Source: Monocercomonoides exilis (lineage: Eukaryota; Preaxostyla; Oxymonadida; Polymastigidae). Taken from it: 64,000 nt of DNA. The stretch is taken from positions 436,001 to 500,000 of the forward strand of contig LSRY02000025.1 of the NCBI GenBank assembly GCA_001643675.2. The letters run 5' to 3'. A program made the position numbers and the translations under genes. Shown piece by piece: positions 56,201-64,000 of the stretch. Under the pieces are notes generated by a model, which was given only the letters and a program-made list of their open reading frames with translations, was not told the DNA's origin and did no database searches. Each line of letters begins with the position of its first letter. The stretch's first letter is position 1.

Positions 56201-59200
56201 ACTATGTCTCATTGTTATCTTTCTCTTCAAGATCCTTTATCAGAATTTGCATTTCTATTCTTATGTGTTGAGTCTGGGATTTTGGCTATTGATTCATTTT
56301 CGGCTTCGTCAATCACCTTGAATGGAAATCCATTGATCTCGTTGTGCAAAAGAAGTTCAAAAGCCGAGTCAATGAGCACCAAATGGCTTAACATGACGAA
56401 AAACAATTTCACAGAAATAGAAAGAAGAACTGGATGTGGAGGCTGTGTGAGCATCGACAACAGCAATGATGAAAATGAAAAATCAAATGCAGAAATAAAT
56501 ATTGAAGAATGTGATTTTGATGGATGCTCGGTGCTGGCTGATGAAAGCAGAGGAGGGGCAATGTTTTCTCAGTTGAAAGGAAATATCAAATTAAATGTAA
56601 TTTCATGCACATTCATAGGATGCACTGCACCAACTGGAGAGGAGAAATTTGGCTTTGGAGGAGGGATGGCACTGAAGTTGATTGATGATGATTCTTCGTT
56701 TGTAATCTCATCTCCAATTTTTGATACAGAAAAGCCAAATGTTGCAAGATATGGAAATGACCTGTTTGTCGAATCATCCAACTTGACAAAGAGTATCACA
56801 AATGAATCACTTCCATTTGTAACTGAGCATCTGACTGATATTTCATTGAATTCTCTGAAAGGCTTTGACGGGAGTGACACAACGAATATCATTCCATTGG
56901 TGTATTTTTGGCGAACATCTGGCTCAGAGCTGTTTATTGGAGGAGATGGTTGTGATGTGTGTGTGTGTGGACTTTCAGATTATCCTTGTCTTTCAATTGA
57001 TTATTCACTTTCAAGATTTCCAGGAGGAAATGAAAGGAATATAACCATCATTGGAAAAGGAATTCTTCAGAAATGTGTTGATGTCAGTGGAATATCAGTG
57101 AAATCGAATGAGAGCAGCATGAGCTTATTGGAATGTCTCTCTTCAGTTGAAGGAGCAGAGGAAGCAGCAATGAAGACTCAAGGCATCACAAATCTCGAAC
57201 TGATTCGCTTTGTGATTCCATCTTCATTTACAAGTGGAGTGAATGTTCTGATCCATGTTGGTTCAAGTAAAGGACTGTTGACTCTGAAAGACTGCTCATT
57301 CTCAAAAAATGAAGAAAGCAGAGAAGAAATAATCAGCTTTGGGCTGATCAAGGCAGATGGGAGCACAGTTCAATTGGAATTTGTTTCAATGCAATCACTC
57401 AGCTTTTCAAAAGATGTAATTTCTGTGTTGTCAACAACGATTTTGAGAATCAAAAACATTACGATGAAGAATGTTGAGCTTGAAGGAGCAAGCGGATTGA
57501 GCATGTCAAAGAGTTCAAGAAGAGTAAAAAATGAAGAAGAACAAGATGTTGTCATTGAGTGGAGTGTATTCGAAGAAGTCACCCAGAACACAACTGCTGA
57601 TATTCCTGTCATTCGAAATGACGATGATGTTGAGCCTTTGAAAATGGTGATTCGAAACACAACGATGAAGAAGTGTGGAGGAACGAGGTGTGGAAAGGGA
57701 GGGGCAATATTTGCCCTGTTGAACGAAGGAGGAAAGTTTGACTGCTTGTTTTGCACGATTTCTGAGTGCTTCTGCTCAACCACAGGAAGAGGTGGGTGGC
57801 TGTTTCTGGAATGCACCTCAACAGCTGAGCAGCCTCTGAAGTTTGTGTTGTCGAATATCACATTCAAAGACAACATCGCATTGAGAGGAAGAGACGTGTA
57901 TGTTCGATGCCACTCAATCGAAACTCAAATTGCAGATGAACAATTCTTGCTGGACTTCCGAGCGCCGTTTGTGAAGGATCTAGCAATGTGGGGCTGCACA
58001 ACAGACTCGTTTGTGGGGGAAGAGGATCTGCTGCTGAGGGTTGTGAAATACCAGAGCGAGACGATATTTGTGTCTTCTGCTGCAGACAACCACGAAGACA
58101 GCAAGCAATGTGGAGAGTTCGGCAAGCCTTGCGAGTCGCTGAATGAGGGGGTGCAGCACATCGTTCAGTCTCAATACTCCCAGCTGCTGGTGTCGCTCCA
58201 GACAGCCATCTGCGCGCCATGCAGCGCAGCCAGCATGAGCATCCGCTCGCTCGAGTCCCCGTCCTCTGCGCTCGTCCACCTCGACACCCCCATCCAGCAC
58301 TGCCCAGCCATCCTCGCAACCTCTGCAAACGTCCGGATCGAGTGTCTTGACTTCCTCTTCAGCCAATCCTTTTCGCACACAGGCAGTGCTGTTGTGTGCC
58401 ACACCGATGGCCACCTCTCGCTCTCCTTTGTCCAGTTTGCTTCCTCTGCCACTTCATCAGCCACCTCGCCAACAACCTCGCCAGCTGCACACCCGGTGCT
58501 CCTCAACACCTCCCTGCTCGCCATCGAGGGTGGGCACCTGACTGTCGACAACTGCTCCGTCCTGCACCTCGCGTTCGCTCTCCCGCCTTTCCTCCTCTCC
58601 GCCGCCGACCATGTCGCCCTCGCAAACATAAACCTCCAGCACCTCCAGCTGTCAGCCAGCGCCTTCGAGTTCCGCCAGTGCCAGAGCACCTCGGCGCACA
58701 GCATGGCAGCCGAGCATCTGGTGTTTTCGCAGGGCAGCACCCTCTGCCTCCCCGCCACTGCCACGGGAGACATCGCCTTTTCTGGCTCGTCTTTCCGCAA
58801 CTGCACAAACACAGACTCCAGCACCAGCACCAGCACAGGCACCTCCTTCGGCTCGTCTGTGCTTTCTGTGTCTTCCCCCTCTGCACACATATCCCTGTCC
58901 AACTTCACCTGCTCGCAGTGTGGCCCATCCTCTGACAACGATGCCAATGAACCGGCACAGCAGGGAAGCGTTGTGAGTGTGAGCAATGCAACAGATCTCT
59001 CGCTGGCCATGTGTGTGTTTGAGGGAGCACCCTCAGAAACCACTGCAAGTGCAAATGGAAACAGAAACGGAAACAGCGCAGACAGCATCTGCTCGTGGAA
59101 TGCATCGCTGGTCCATCTGCGCAACACAACAGCAGCCATCAGCGATCTCACGGTGGCAGACGCATCGGATGGAGCGCTGTCTGTCTCGGGAGGCACTGTC

Positions 59201-61150
59201 CGCATGGACGATGCAAAGTTTGTGGGCAACAGCCCCTCTGCCCGCAGCAGCCCTTCGGCCAGCAGCTATCCGTCTGCCCGCCGGAACATCGCCTGCTCCG
59301 ATGGGGCGTCGCTGACGCTGGCGAGCTTGAAAGGGGGAGACGGCGCAAAAGACAACACCTCTCTGTGGATACTGGACAGCGGATGCACGCTTGCCGGCAT
59401 CCCCCGCCACAGGCTGTCTCCCTTCTTCATCCCAACGCTCCATTCTGCCCACGAGGTGGGAAACGAAGCAGATGAACGGAGCGAGATCACAATCAGATTC
59501 CAGGGAGAGCTCCTCTTGCCGTGCAATCTGTCGTTCCTGCTGGCAACAACCATCGGAACAGAGGAATTGCTGCATCGGTACGAGTTCGATGCAAAAGGGC
59601 TTGTCTCAGAAAAGGAGGCCTTTGGGGAAATACAAGGGAGCATCCTTCGAGAGGCGCCAGCAGAGGCAGAGGTGTCTGTGTGCATTCTGTTTGGGAAGGT
59701 CGAATCTCCTTCTTCCACTGAGCCTTTCATCCTGAAGAACAAGAGCGATGGAAAAATAAATGAAGAAGGAAAACTTGTTGAAGGAGGAAAAGAAGGGAAA
59801 TCTTATTGGTTGTTGGTTGTGATTGTGCTTGTCGTGATGTTCTTGATTGTTCTGATTATTTCAGTTGTTGTGACAATTCGATGGAGAAAGCAAAAGAGAA
59901 GAACAGAAGAACTGGAAGTTATTGTGAATGATTCCGTAAAGAAAGATCCGAAACTGATTGAGATGGTTACGATGGAGATATCACCAGAAGAGCAATGGAG
60001 GCGAGCAGAGAGAGAGGCAGAGAAGAAAAATGAAGAGAGATTCAAGAAAAGAGAATATGATACGAATATGCAGCATTCAGAATCATCAGAGCATCTTCTA
60101 TCTGAGAGTGGCTCAACAGAATATATTCTGGGAAGAGACTCAGACAAGATTCCTGATTGGGCATTGGAGAAGGATGAAGAAGAAGAGATAAGGAAGCGAA
60201 CTCCATCACCTTCCATTTCATCGACTTCAACCACAGACACATCAGACACAGAATCCACATTTGTTCGAGGGGAAGATTTGTGCCCAACAACCTCGTCAAT
60301 GTCGAATCTGGTGGATGCAATGGCTTGTTCATCGCCTCATGAAAAGCTGATTGTGGATTTGAGAGATTCATTGTTCATGTTGCTTCATGGAAGAAATGAG
60401 AAGAAAGAGATGGAAATCGGGAGCCTTCAACAAAGAGAGCAAACAGCTGCCCAGATCCTGTTTTGGGTGGCGAATGGGGCTCTCCATTCATTTGAAGAAA
60501 TGGAAAATCTGCTTCAATCTCTTTCCAATCTGAGTCCTCACATTGTGCTGTTCTCCGAACACATGGTGATCTGCATCGTGATGCATTCAGACTTATTGTC
60601 TGATGATTCAGACTCATCATCCACATCATCAACTGTTGTCACTTCTGCCAGTGATGAAAGCTACTCTCTTCCTTCATCTGCGTTTGAGGATGAGGATAGT
60701 TTCAAAAAAGAATGTCTGAGATGGAAGGCACCTGAGCTGCTGATGAACAAGAACATGGGAGCAACAAAGGAGTCAGTCTCGTTCTCGATTGGGATGATAC
60801 TGTGGGAGTGCCTGACTCTGCAGATACCGTTTGGGGAGTATGAGGCAGAGGTGGCGGGGCAGAAGATTGCGAACGGAGAGCGGCCAGCACTTGAGGCAGT
60901 GCAGTGCTCTTCCTTCTTTGTTCTTGTGAAGAGCTGTGTGTCCCAGTCGCCTGGTGCACGCCCCTCCCTTGTCCAGCTCAAAAGAGAGTTCATTGGGCGC
61001 TTCCCGCCTGGCGCAGCTGTCCTCACCCTCACAGACGCAGTCGACCTCGAAGATTCGACTGGCAGGCGCAGGCAAGGCACAACATCTTTTGCCTTCTCAG
61101 CCAGCAGCACTGCCAGCGAAGCTCAGCCAATGGTCATCACCAAAAACTGA
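53255..61150 (+). CDS. Receptor-like gene 2: beta-helix ectodomain, TM segment, pseudokinase (2631 aa)
   Basis: Single exon. The ATG at 53,255 starts a clear signal peptide (about 20 residues, ending Asp-Ala-Trp-Gly). The ectodomain has Gly-Gly-Gly-Ile, Gly-Gly-Ala-Ile and Asn-Cys elements typical of parallel beta-helix repeats. The Cys-Gly-x5-Pro-Cys module-start motif lies near residues 540, 882, 1,233 and 1,618, so four modules of 340-385 residues follow an N-terminal domain. Codons from about 58,090 to 59,700 are strongly GC-rich, unlike the rest. From 59,758 the DNA equals gene 1. It covers the TM helix, basic patch, Glu-rich stretch and degenerate kinase-like domain with Ala-Pro-Glu and Leu-Trp-Glu-Cys, but without glycine loop, HRD or DFG. 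Probable role: surface receptor or adhesin with a non-catalytic cytoplasmic module. The relics at 6.1-6.7 and 36.9-38.1 kb are closest to this gene. Confidence 0.9.
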   Translation: MWVHLSFLACLFLVDILDAWGTTHIPSLKNPVASTDLHFDNFPVYSNQDGPKDVNFLTMNTYVNAIELNVSPALKGLQNGASTTINSFIVFCNSTIGLKSVTLEHSSSPFTIIKEKSCIMLDSCTTHQKSDSPFHLQSGSICLTNMTLIPQKIFNPSSLIFSSDYSNTAILRDSILSDLAVSSSNYFLLSGKGKSEQINNCAFRNMSVKSDKSSDYQMEHSCLLSSMENSFIYSCVNVFEGGISSGSHSSQEFVCRNTTISNGKREMNALEKKGQMNLTNSQSFSLCEWEDCSAPQGGALYAHDNKNAILSVENCSFTNCNASSTNGGGICALNIAECSVKYSKFINCFCKGTNNFGGGGIMIRKVLIQPLIDDCSFQNCSSEDEGGAIDFRPTKTEKQKPCVINSVFINCTAFGDSGGAIEHWDCTDRVVISNCFFCHCSSRTGGAVCQLINTYNYGTLFYYCFFHNNTCVSYGHDIALNNSVENSIDPSCYSTRQTDNRVSTKFNSVEDRSEWLRNDFGRMRFVSSVLAKPNAKDTYSCGLDESHPCNTISHCLTQLIPEFVTDIEILTGTITETKSVDCGANSFTIYGQSGLSATVQTELEAAGLSLLVVSTGTLTVSDFVLLHCSAHPNNRGSRLFEISGTGEMYVSRLNISTGSGQSTETAFTTELLNVQNGVLQMDNVNWAKTISTTSLFSLSSTNEISLTLSECAFDGIERTNSGAAVISFSNDKINIKLSSCSFIGCGSRTSENGGSIMACVGNENEVKMNGGSFDGCFCSASNGLGGGILLRLSTGSPNILISSSFGTNTAKWGRDIFVLSPNLEMTAKSKKISCVTASLDSFDKVRGFDNGNTSVAITLCIYLLHTPEEIYVSNTEASDHSHCGIVQFPCLTVKHSLTRQTGPKKVIVNGMILMSDELAFTDQKHEIRGNDDQSGWTVSDSSATSNSAMITASFETVLSKLIYSLPPSLSSHSTFISSSSQLTMSHCYLSLQDPLSEFAFLFLCVESGILAIDSFSASSITLNGNPLISLCKRSSKAESMSTKWLNMTKNNFTEIERRTGCGGCVSIDNSNDENEKSNAEINIEECDFDGCSVLADESRGGAMFSQLKGNIKLNVISCTFIGCTAPTGEEKFGFGGGMALKLIDDDSSFVISSPIFDTEKPNVARYGNDLFVESSNLTKSITNESLPFVTEHLTDISLNSLKGFDGSDTTNIIPLVYFWRTSGSELFIGGDGCDVCVCGLSDYPCLSIDYSLSRFPGGNERNITIIGKGILQKCVDVSGISVKSNESSMSLLECLSSVEGAEEAAMKTQGITNLELIRFVIPSSFTSGVNVLIHVGSSKGLLTLKDCSFSKNEESREEIISFGLIKADGSTVQLEFVSMQSLSFSKDVISVLSTTILRIKNITMKNVELEGASGLSMSKSSRRVKNEEEQDVVIEWSVFEEVTQNTTADIPVIRNDDDVEPLKMVIRNTTMKKCGGTRCGKGGAIFALLNEGGKFDCLFCTISECFCSTTGRGGWLFLECTSTAEQPLKFVLSNITFKDNIALRGRDVYVRCHSIETQIADEQFLLDFRAPFVKDLAMWGCTTDSFVGEEDLLLRVVKYQSETIFVSSAADNHEDSKQCGEFGKPCESLNEGVQHIVQSQYSQLLVSLQTAICAPCSAASMSIRSLESPSSALVHLDTPIQHCPAILATSANVRIECLDFLFSQSFSHTGSAVVCHTDGHLSLSFVQFASSATSSATSPTTSPAAHPVLLNTSLLAIEGGHLTVDNCSVLHLAFALPPFLLSAADHVALANINLQHLQLSASAFEFRQCQSTSAHSMAAEHLVFSQGSTLCLPATATGDIAFSGSSFRNCTNTDSSTSTSTGTSFGSSVLSVSSPSAHISLSNFTCSQCGPSSDNDANEPAQQGSVVSVSNATDLSLAMCVFEGAPSETTASANGNRNGNSADSICSWNASLVHLRNTTAAISDLTVADASDGALSVSGGTVRMDDAKFVGNSPSARSSPSASSYPSARRNIACSDGASLTLASLKGGDGAKDNTSLWILDSGCTLAGIPRHRLSPFFIPTLHSAHEVGNEADERSEITIRFQGELLLPCNLSFLLATTIGTEELLHRYEFDAKGLVSEKEAFGEIQGSILREAPAEAEVSVCILFGKVESPSSTEPFILKNKSDGKINEEGKLVEGGKEGKSYWLLVVIVLVVMFLIVLIISVVVTIRWRKQKRRTEELEVIVNDSVKKDPKLIEMVTMEISPEEQWRRAEREAEKKNEERFKKREYDTNMQHSESSEHLLSESGSTEYILGRDSDKIPDWALEKDEEEEIRKRTPSPSISSTSTTDTSDTESTFVRGEDLCPTTSSMSNLVDAMACSSPHEKLIVDLRDSLFMLLHGRNEKKEMEIGSLQQREQTAAQILFWVANGALHSFEEMENLLQSLSNLSPHIVLFSEHMVICIVMHSDLLSDDSDSSSTSSTVVTSASDESYSLPSSAFEDEDSFKKECLRWKAPELLMNKNMGATKESVSFSIGMILWECLTLQIPFGEYEAEVAGQKIANGERPALEAVQCSSFFVLVKSCVSQSPGARPSLVQLKREFIGRFPPGAAVLTLTDAVDLEDSTGRRRQGTTSFAFSASSTASEAQPMVITKN

Positions 61151-61886
61151 GAATGAAAAAGAAATGAAAAAAATATGAATTTGAAAGAAGAGAATTACTA
61201 TTGCACTTGCGATGATCGCCAGTGACATTTGTTTTGTTTTTGTTTTGTATTTTGTATTTGTATTTTTGTTAAGTTTGTTTGTTTGAGCAAAGCACATATT
61301 TTGCTCCTCTTGGACTCATTTTCGCAGAACAGGCGATTCTCAACGACAGAGTCGCACTGCCATGTGCTTCTGCATCCTTGCTCAGACTTGTGACAACCAA
61401 GGGCTTTCCTCAAAGCCCTCCGGAAAACAATAGTCGATTGTCTGAGCCAGGCCTTGCCAATTCGCATAACATCACCCTCGGCCTTCTTGGACAAAGAATG
61501 GCACAAAAGTCAAACACGAAAGGATATTCCATGTGCACAAAATTGGGAATATCAAAAATAATTCTTATTTTTCGTTATCATAATTTTATTTTTTATTTTG
61601 TTTTTAAAAAGTCATATTTCGTTTTGTTTCTTATTTATTATTTCTTATTTCTTATTTCTTATTTCTTATTTTTTAACAAATTTCGTTTCATCTCAATTTT
61701 TTGTTTTGCTCAGTTTCTGCTTATTTTGCTCTTCATTATTTATCTGAGCTTATTCAGCTTCTCTTCTTCGTTTTTGGATGGAGCAAAGTTTTTTTCAAAT
61801 TTCAGAACATTCATACGCACATTCTGTGAATTTGATCTTCATTTTGATAATTGAAATATGTATTTCCACTTTATCCTTTTATTGTT
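59758..61886. repeat. Identical 2,129-bp block, copy 2
   Basis: Partner of 30,373-32,501. The block begins at the ectodomain/TM border, exactly where the GC-rich codon usage of gene 2 drops to the AT-rich usage of gene 1. It ends inside 3' flank that remains homologous beyond it, with about 14 mismatches in the next 80 bp. The abrupt ends in still-homologous DNA are those of a conversion tract rather than a duplication. Confidence 0.9.
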
Positions 61887-61964
61887 ATAATTACTGTTGC
61901 TGTTATTGCTTTCGTTTTCCTAATTCAACTAACATTGCGTTATTATCACAACACAAATTGTTTC

Positions 61965-62365
61965 AATGATTTCATTCACTTTGTATTTATATTCTCATTT
62001 TTGTTATTATTTTTTCGTTCATTCACGAGACATTTTGCGTGTTTCTTTTTGTTTATTTCATTGTGTAGTCAAATAGCATTTTGTAAATCACATTTTGAGG
62101 TTGAGAGCGTTTTTTTTTCGTTTTGATTGAAAAGTTCTTTTTTTCCAATTTTTCCGATTTTTGTTCATTTTTAGTGAGTCAAAATTGAAACATTCAGCAA
62201 AACAAATTATTTATTTTTATTTTTATTTTTAGGATGGAAGAAATATGCAAAAAGGTCGTGCGGCTTTTGCATCTGTTCTTTTCGAGACTGGAACAAACAA
62301 AATCCAAAAATCATTATCAACTAATAAACTTCGACAATGATGATTCAGTTATTATAATAGTGTGA
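61965..62365 (+). repeat. Gene 2 distal 3' flank, homologous to 39,744-40,080
   Basis: Carries the uninterrupted pre-insertion sequence that shows where the 7.2-kb element entered next to gene 1. It holds an extra 47 bp bounded by two TTCATTCAC copies. A 43-codon frame (62,234-62,365) follows a TTTTTAG tract. Confidence 0.75.
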
Positions 62366-62589
62366 TTTATAAACCCGGACTTTTTTTAAAAATTCATATT
62401 TCTCGACGAATTTAGAAAATAATGTTATAATAATTAACACAATTATGCATTAGTGAATAACACATCTAGCCATATTCAAATTTTTGATAATTGTGTTGTA
62501 TTGATGAATAAATAAATAATTTTTATATTTGAAAATCTGACTTGAACAATTTTTCTATTTTAATAAAACGATTCAGCTCATCTTTTATG

Positions 62590-63395
62590 CACACAACTTA
62601 TTTTTTCTATGCAATAAACGATTCTGGTTATTTTTTATTTTCGGAAATTTGCTCCTTCTGAAGAAAAAACAACTATCATTTTTGAAAAATCATTATCAAT
62701 GGGATTACTATGAAAATATTTTTTGCAAAACACAAGAACATCCAAGTGGATTTAACACGTGCAATAATAAATATGACAGTTATATAAAATTACTTCATTT
62801 TTGAAATTAAAAATGATTTTATATTCATTTCAATAATGCAATTAGTTTTCATAACTGATTATTTATAATAATCATTTTCATTGAAATTATTACAAAATTG
62901 TGTTTTATGAAATGAATATAAAATCATTTTTAATTTCAAAAATGAAGTAATTTTATATAACTGTCATATTTATTATTGCACGTGTTAAATCCACTTGGAT
63001 GTTCTTGTGTTTTGCAAAAAATATTTTCATAGTGATCCCATTGATAATGATTTTTCAAAAATGGGTAATTCTTTTTGAAAAGTCGCAAATGTTTAATTTT
63101 CGAATAAATCAAAATTTTCATATTTTGCTCAAATTGATGTTGACATATACCAAACTTCGCTAATATAGAATCTATTTCTGGATAATGCTATTTCAAACAT
63201 TCTTAAGAAGATTTGTGAGTGGAAACATATATTTGAGCAAAATATGAAAATTATGATTTCTTTGAAAATTAAACATTAGCGACTTTTCAAAAAGAATTAC
63301 CCAAATGATAGATTTTTTTTTTCGTCAGAAGGAGCAAATTGCCGAAAATGAAAAATAGCCAGAAGAATATGCAACAAAGAAAAAATGAGTTATAC
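62590..63395. mobile_element. Nested inverted-repeat cluster (MITE within MITE)
   Basis: Three inverted pairs are seen. The outer pair (about 62,590-62,680 with 63,302-63,395) shares GCTCCTTCTG. The inner pair 1 (62,680-62,833 with 62,908-63,061) is near-perfect. The inner pair 2 (63,063-63,130 with 63,232-63,302) shares GGGTAATTCTTTTTGAAAAG. The outer and second pairs together make one larger foldback. Its left arm is interrupted by pair 1, whose ends start TTTTGAAAAATCATTATCAA. No coding capacity is seen. Confidence 0.8.
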
Positions 63396-63753
63396 AATCG
63401 GTGGAAAAAGCGGTCGTTTGTGGGAAAAGCTGTAGTTCAAGTTGTTTGAAAAGAAGAGTTTTTGGAAAAAAACATAAAAATTAGAAAGAATATGAACATT
63501 CACACCAGTGAAAGTTCAACGAGATATATTTTTTATTTATCTACTGGTTATAAGACAGAAAAGTTCTCTGAACCTTCGTAATTTTAACAGCAGTATGAAC
63601 AAACTGCTGTTATCAAAAATACTTTTCGCGTTGAATAATCAGAAGAAATAACTTGAATATAATGTGATTTGTTCTGGAATAGCTGTTTGGAAACAAATTT
63701 TGATCTTTTCAAATGAAACTTTATCAAAAAAATTTTGGATCGAATGTGTAATA

Positions 63754-64000
63754 ATGGACGCTACAAAAAAAATCACTCCAAACCTTCTTTATCGTTTGAA
63801 GGCTACATCCAACTTCCGAAAATATTCATCTCCATCACAAAAGATCTTCGAAATATAAAAGAAATATGCTGTAACGTGGAAAACTGCTGTAGGATCCAAA
63901 GCTATCTCAAACGGAGCATGGGAAAGAGGAATAGCGGAGACGAAAGCAAATCGTGAAGTGGGGAAAATTGGACGCCCATCAAAATTACAAGCAAACAACG
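63754..64000 (+). pseudogene. N-terminal part of a second pogo-like transposase (runs off the window)
   Basis: ATG at 63,754. The frame, with one TAA at 63,856-63,858, matches the N terminus of the 50,302 transposase. Both have Ser/Asn-x-Phe-Arg, Ser-x-Ser-Gln-Lys-x-Phe-Glu-Ile, Lys-Thr-Ala at the same spacing and then Ser-x-x-Ala-Trp-x-Arg-Gly-Ile. It continues into Gly-Arg-Pro-Ser-Lys, the position that reads Gly-His-Pro in the other copy. The TAA replaces the lysine codon following Phe-Glu-Ile. The catalytic part lies beyond position 64,000. Confidence 0.85.

Overview
The window looks like a nuclear contig from an anaerobic flagellate of the oxymonad type (Preaxostyla, Monocercomonoides-like). 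This rests on three things: AT-rich DNA with short spliceosomal introns, very long single-exon genes for signal-peptide surface proteins that end in a degenerate kinase-like domain, and a multigene family of helical proteins that I associate with these organisms from memory. The placement is inference from family resemblance, not from a marker gene. I saw no rRNA, tRNA, operon structure or CRISPR array. Stop usage in the two large intact genes fits the standard code.

Layout. 0-6.7 kb: decayed coding DNA, a Ser/Asn/Gln-rich ORF on the minus strand, microsatellites, and a decayed minus-strand piece of the surface-receptor family. 6.8-9.4 kb: AT-rich with nothing recognisable. 9.46-13.27 kb: a decayed DIRS-like tyrosine-recombinase retrotransposon lying between inverted flanks. 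13.5-14.9 kb: a possible broken gene and a C-terminal fragment of the helical family. 14.9-20.9 kb: a second, much better preserved DIRS-like element with gag-like, RT/RNase H and recombinase ORFs and the diagnostic inverted terminal repeats plus internal complementary region. 20.9-22.3 kb: main body of helical family member A (minus strand, frameshifted). 23.6-31.8 kb: receptor-like gene 1 (2715 aa). 32.6-39.7 kb: a 7.2-kb insertion with short inverted ends and a probable 3-bp target duplication, carrying decayed gene pieces and a nested 1.0-kb perfect foldback element. 40.3-42.4 kb: a DIRS fragment and two small MITEs. 42.5-46.1 kb: helical family member B, split by a 2.2-kb MITE at an intron start. 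47.9-50.7 kb: a dead pogo-like DNA transposon with complete terminal inverted repeats. 50.7-53.2 kb: microsatellites and small ORFs. 53.3-61.2 kb: receptor-like gene 2 (2631 aa). 62.6-63.4 kb: nested hairpins. 63.75 kb to the end: the start of a second pogo-like transposase.

How it fits together. The only clearly intact genes are the two large receptors. Their extracellular beta-helix parts are diverged paralogues, yet a 2,129-bp block covering the transmembrane segment, the whole cytoplasmic pseudokinase, the stop codon and about 0.73 kb of 3' flank appears identical. A recent gene-conversion event that keeps the intracellular module uniform while ectodomains diverge explains this best. The rest is mostly TE-driven remodelling. 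TA-targeting elements with a distinctive two-part terminal repeat sit in or beside introns. A composite element carries receptor pieces. DIRS elements lie next to broken host genes.
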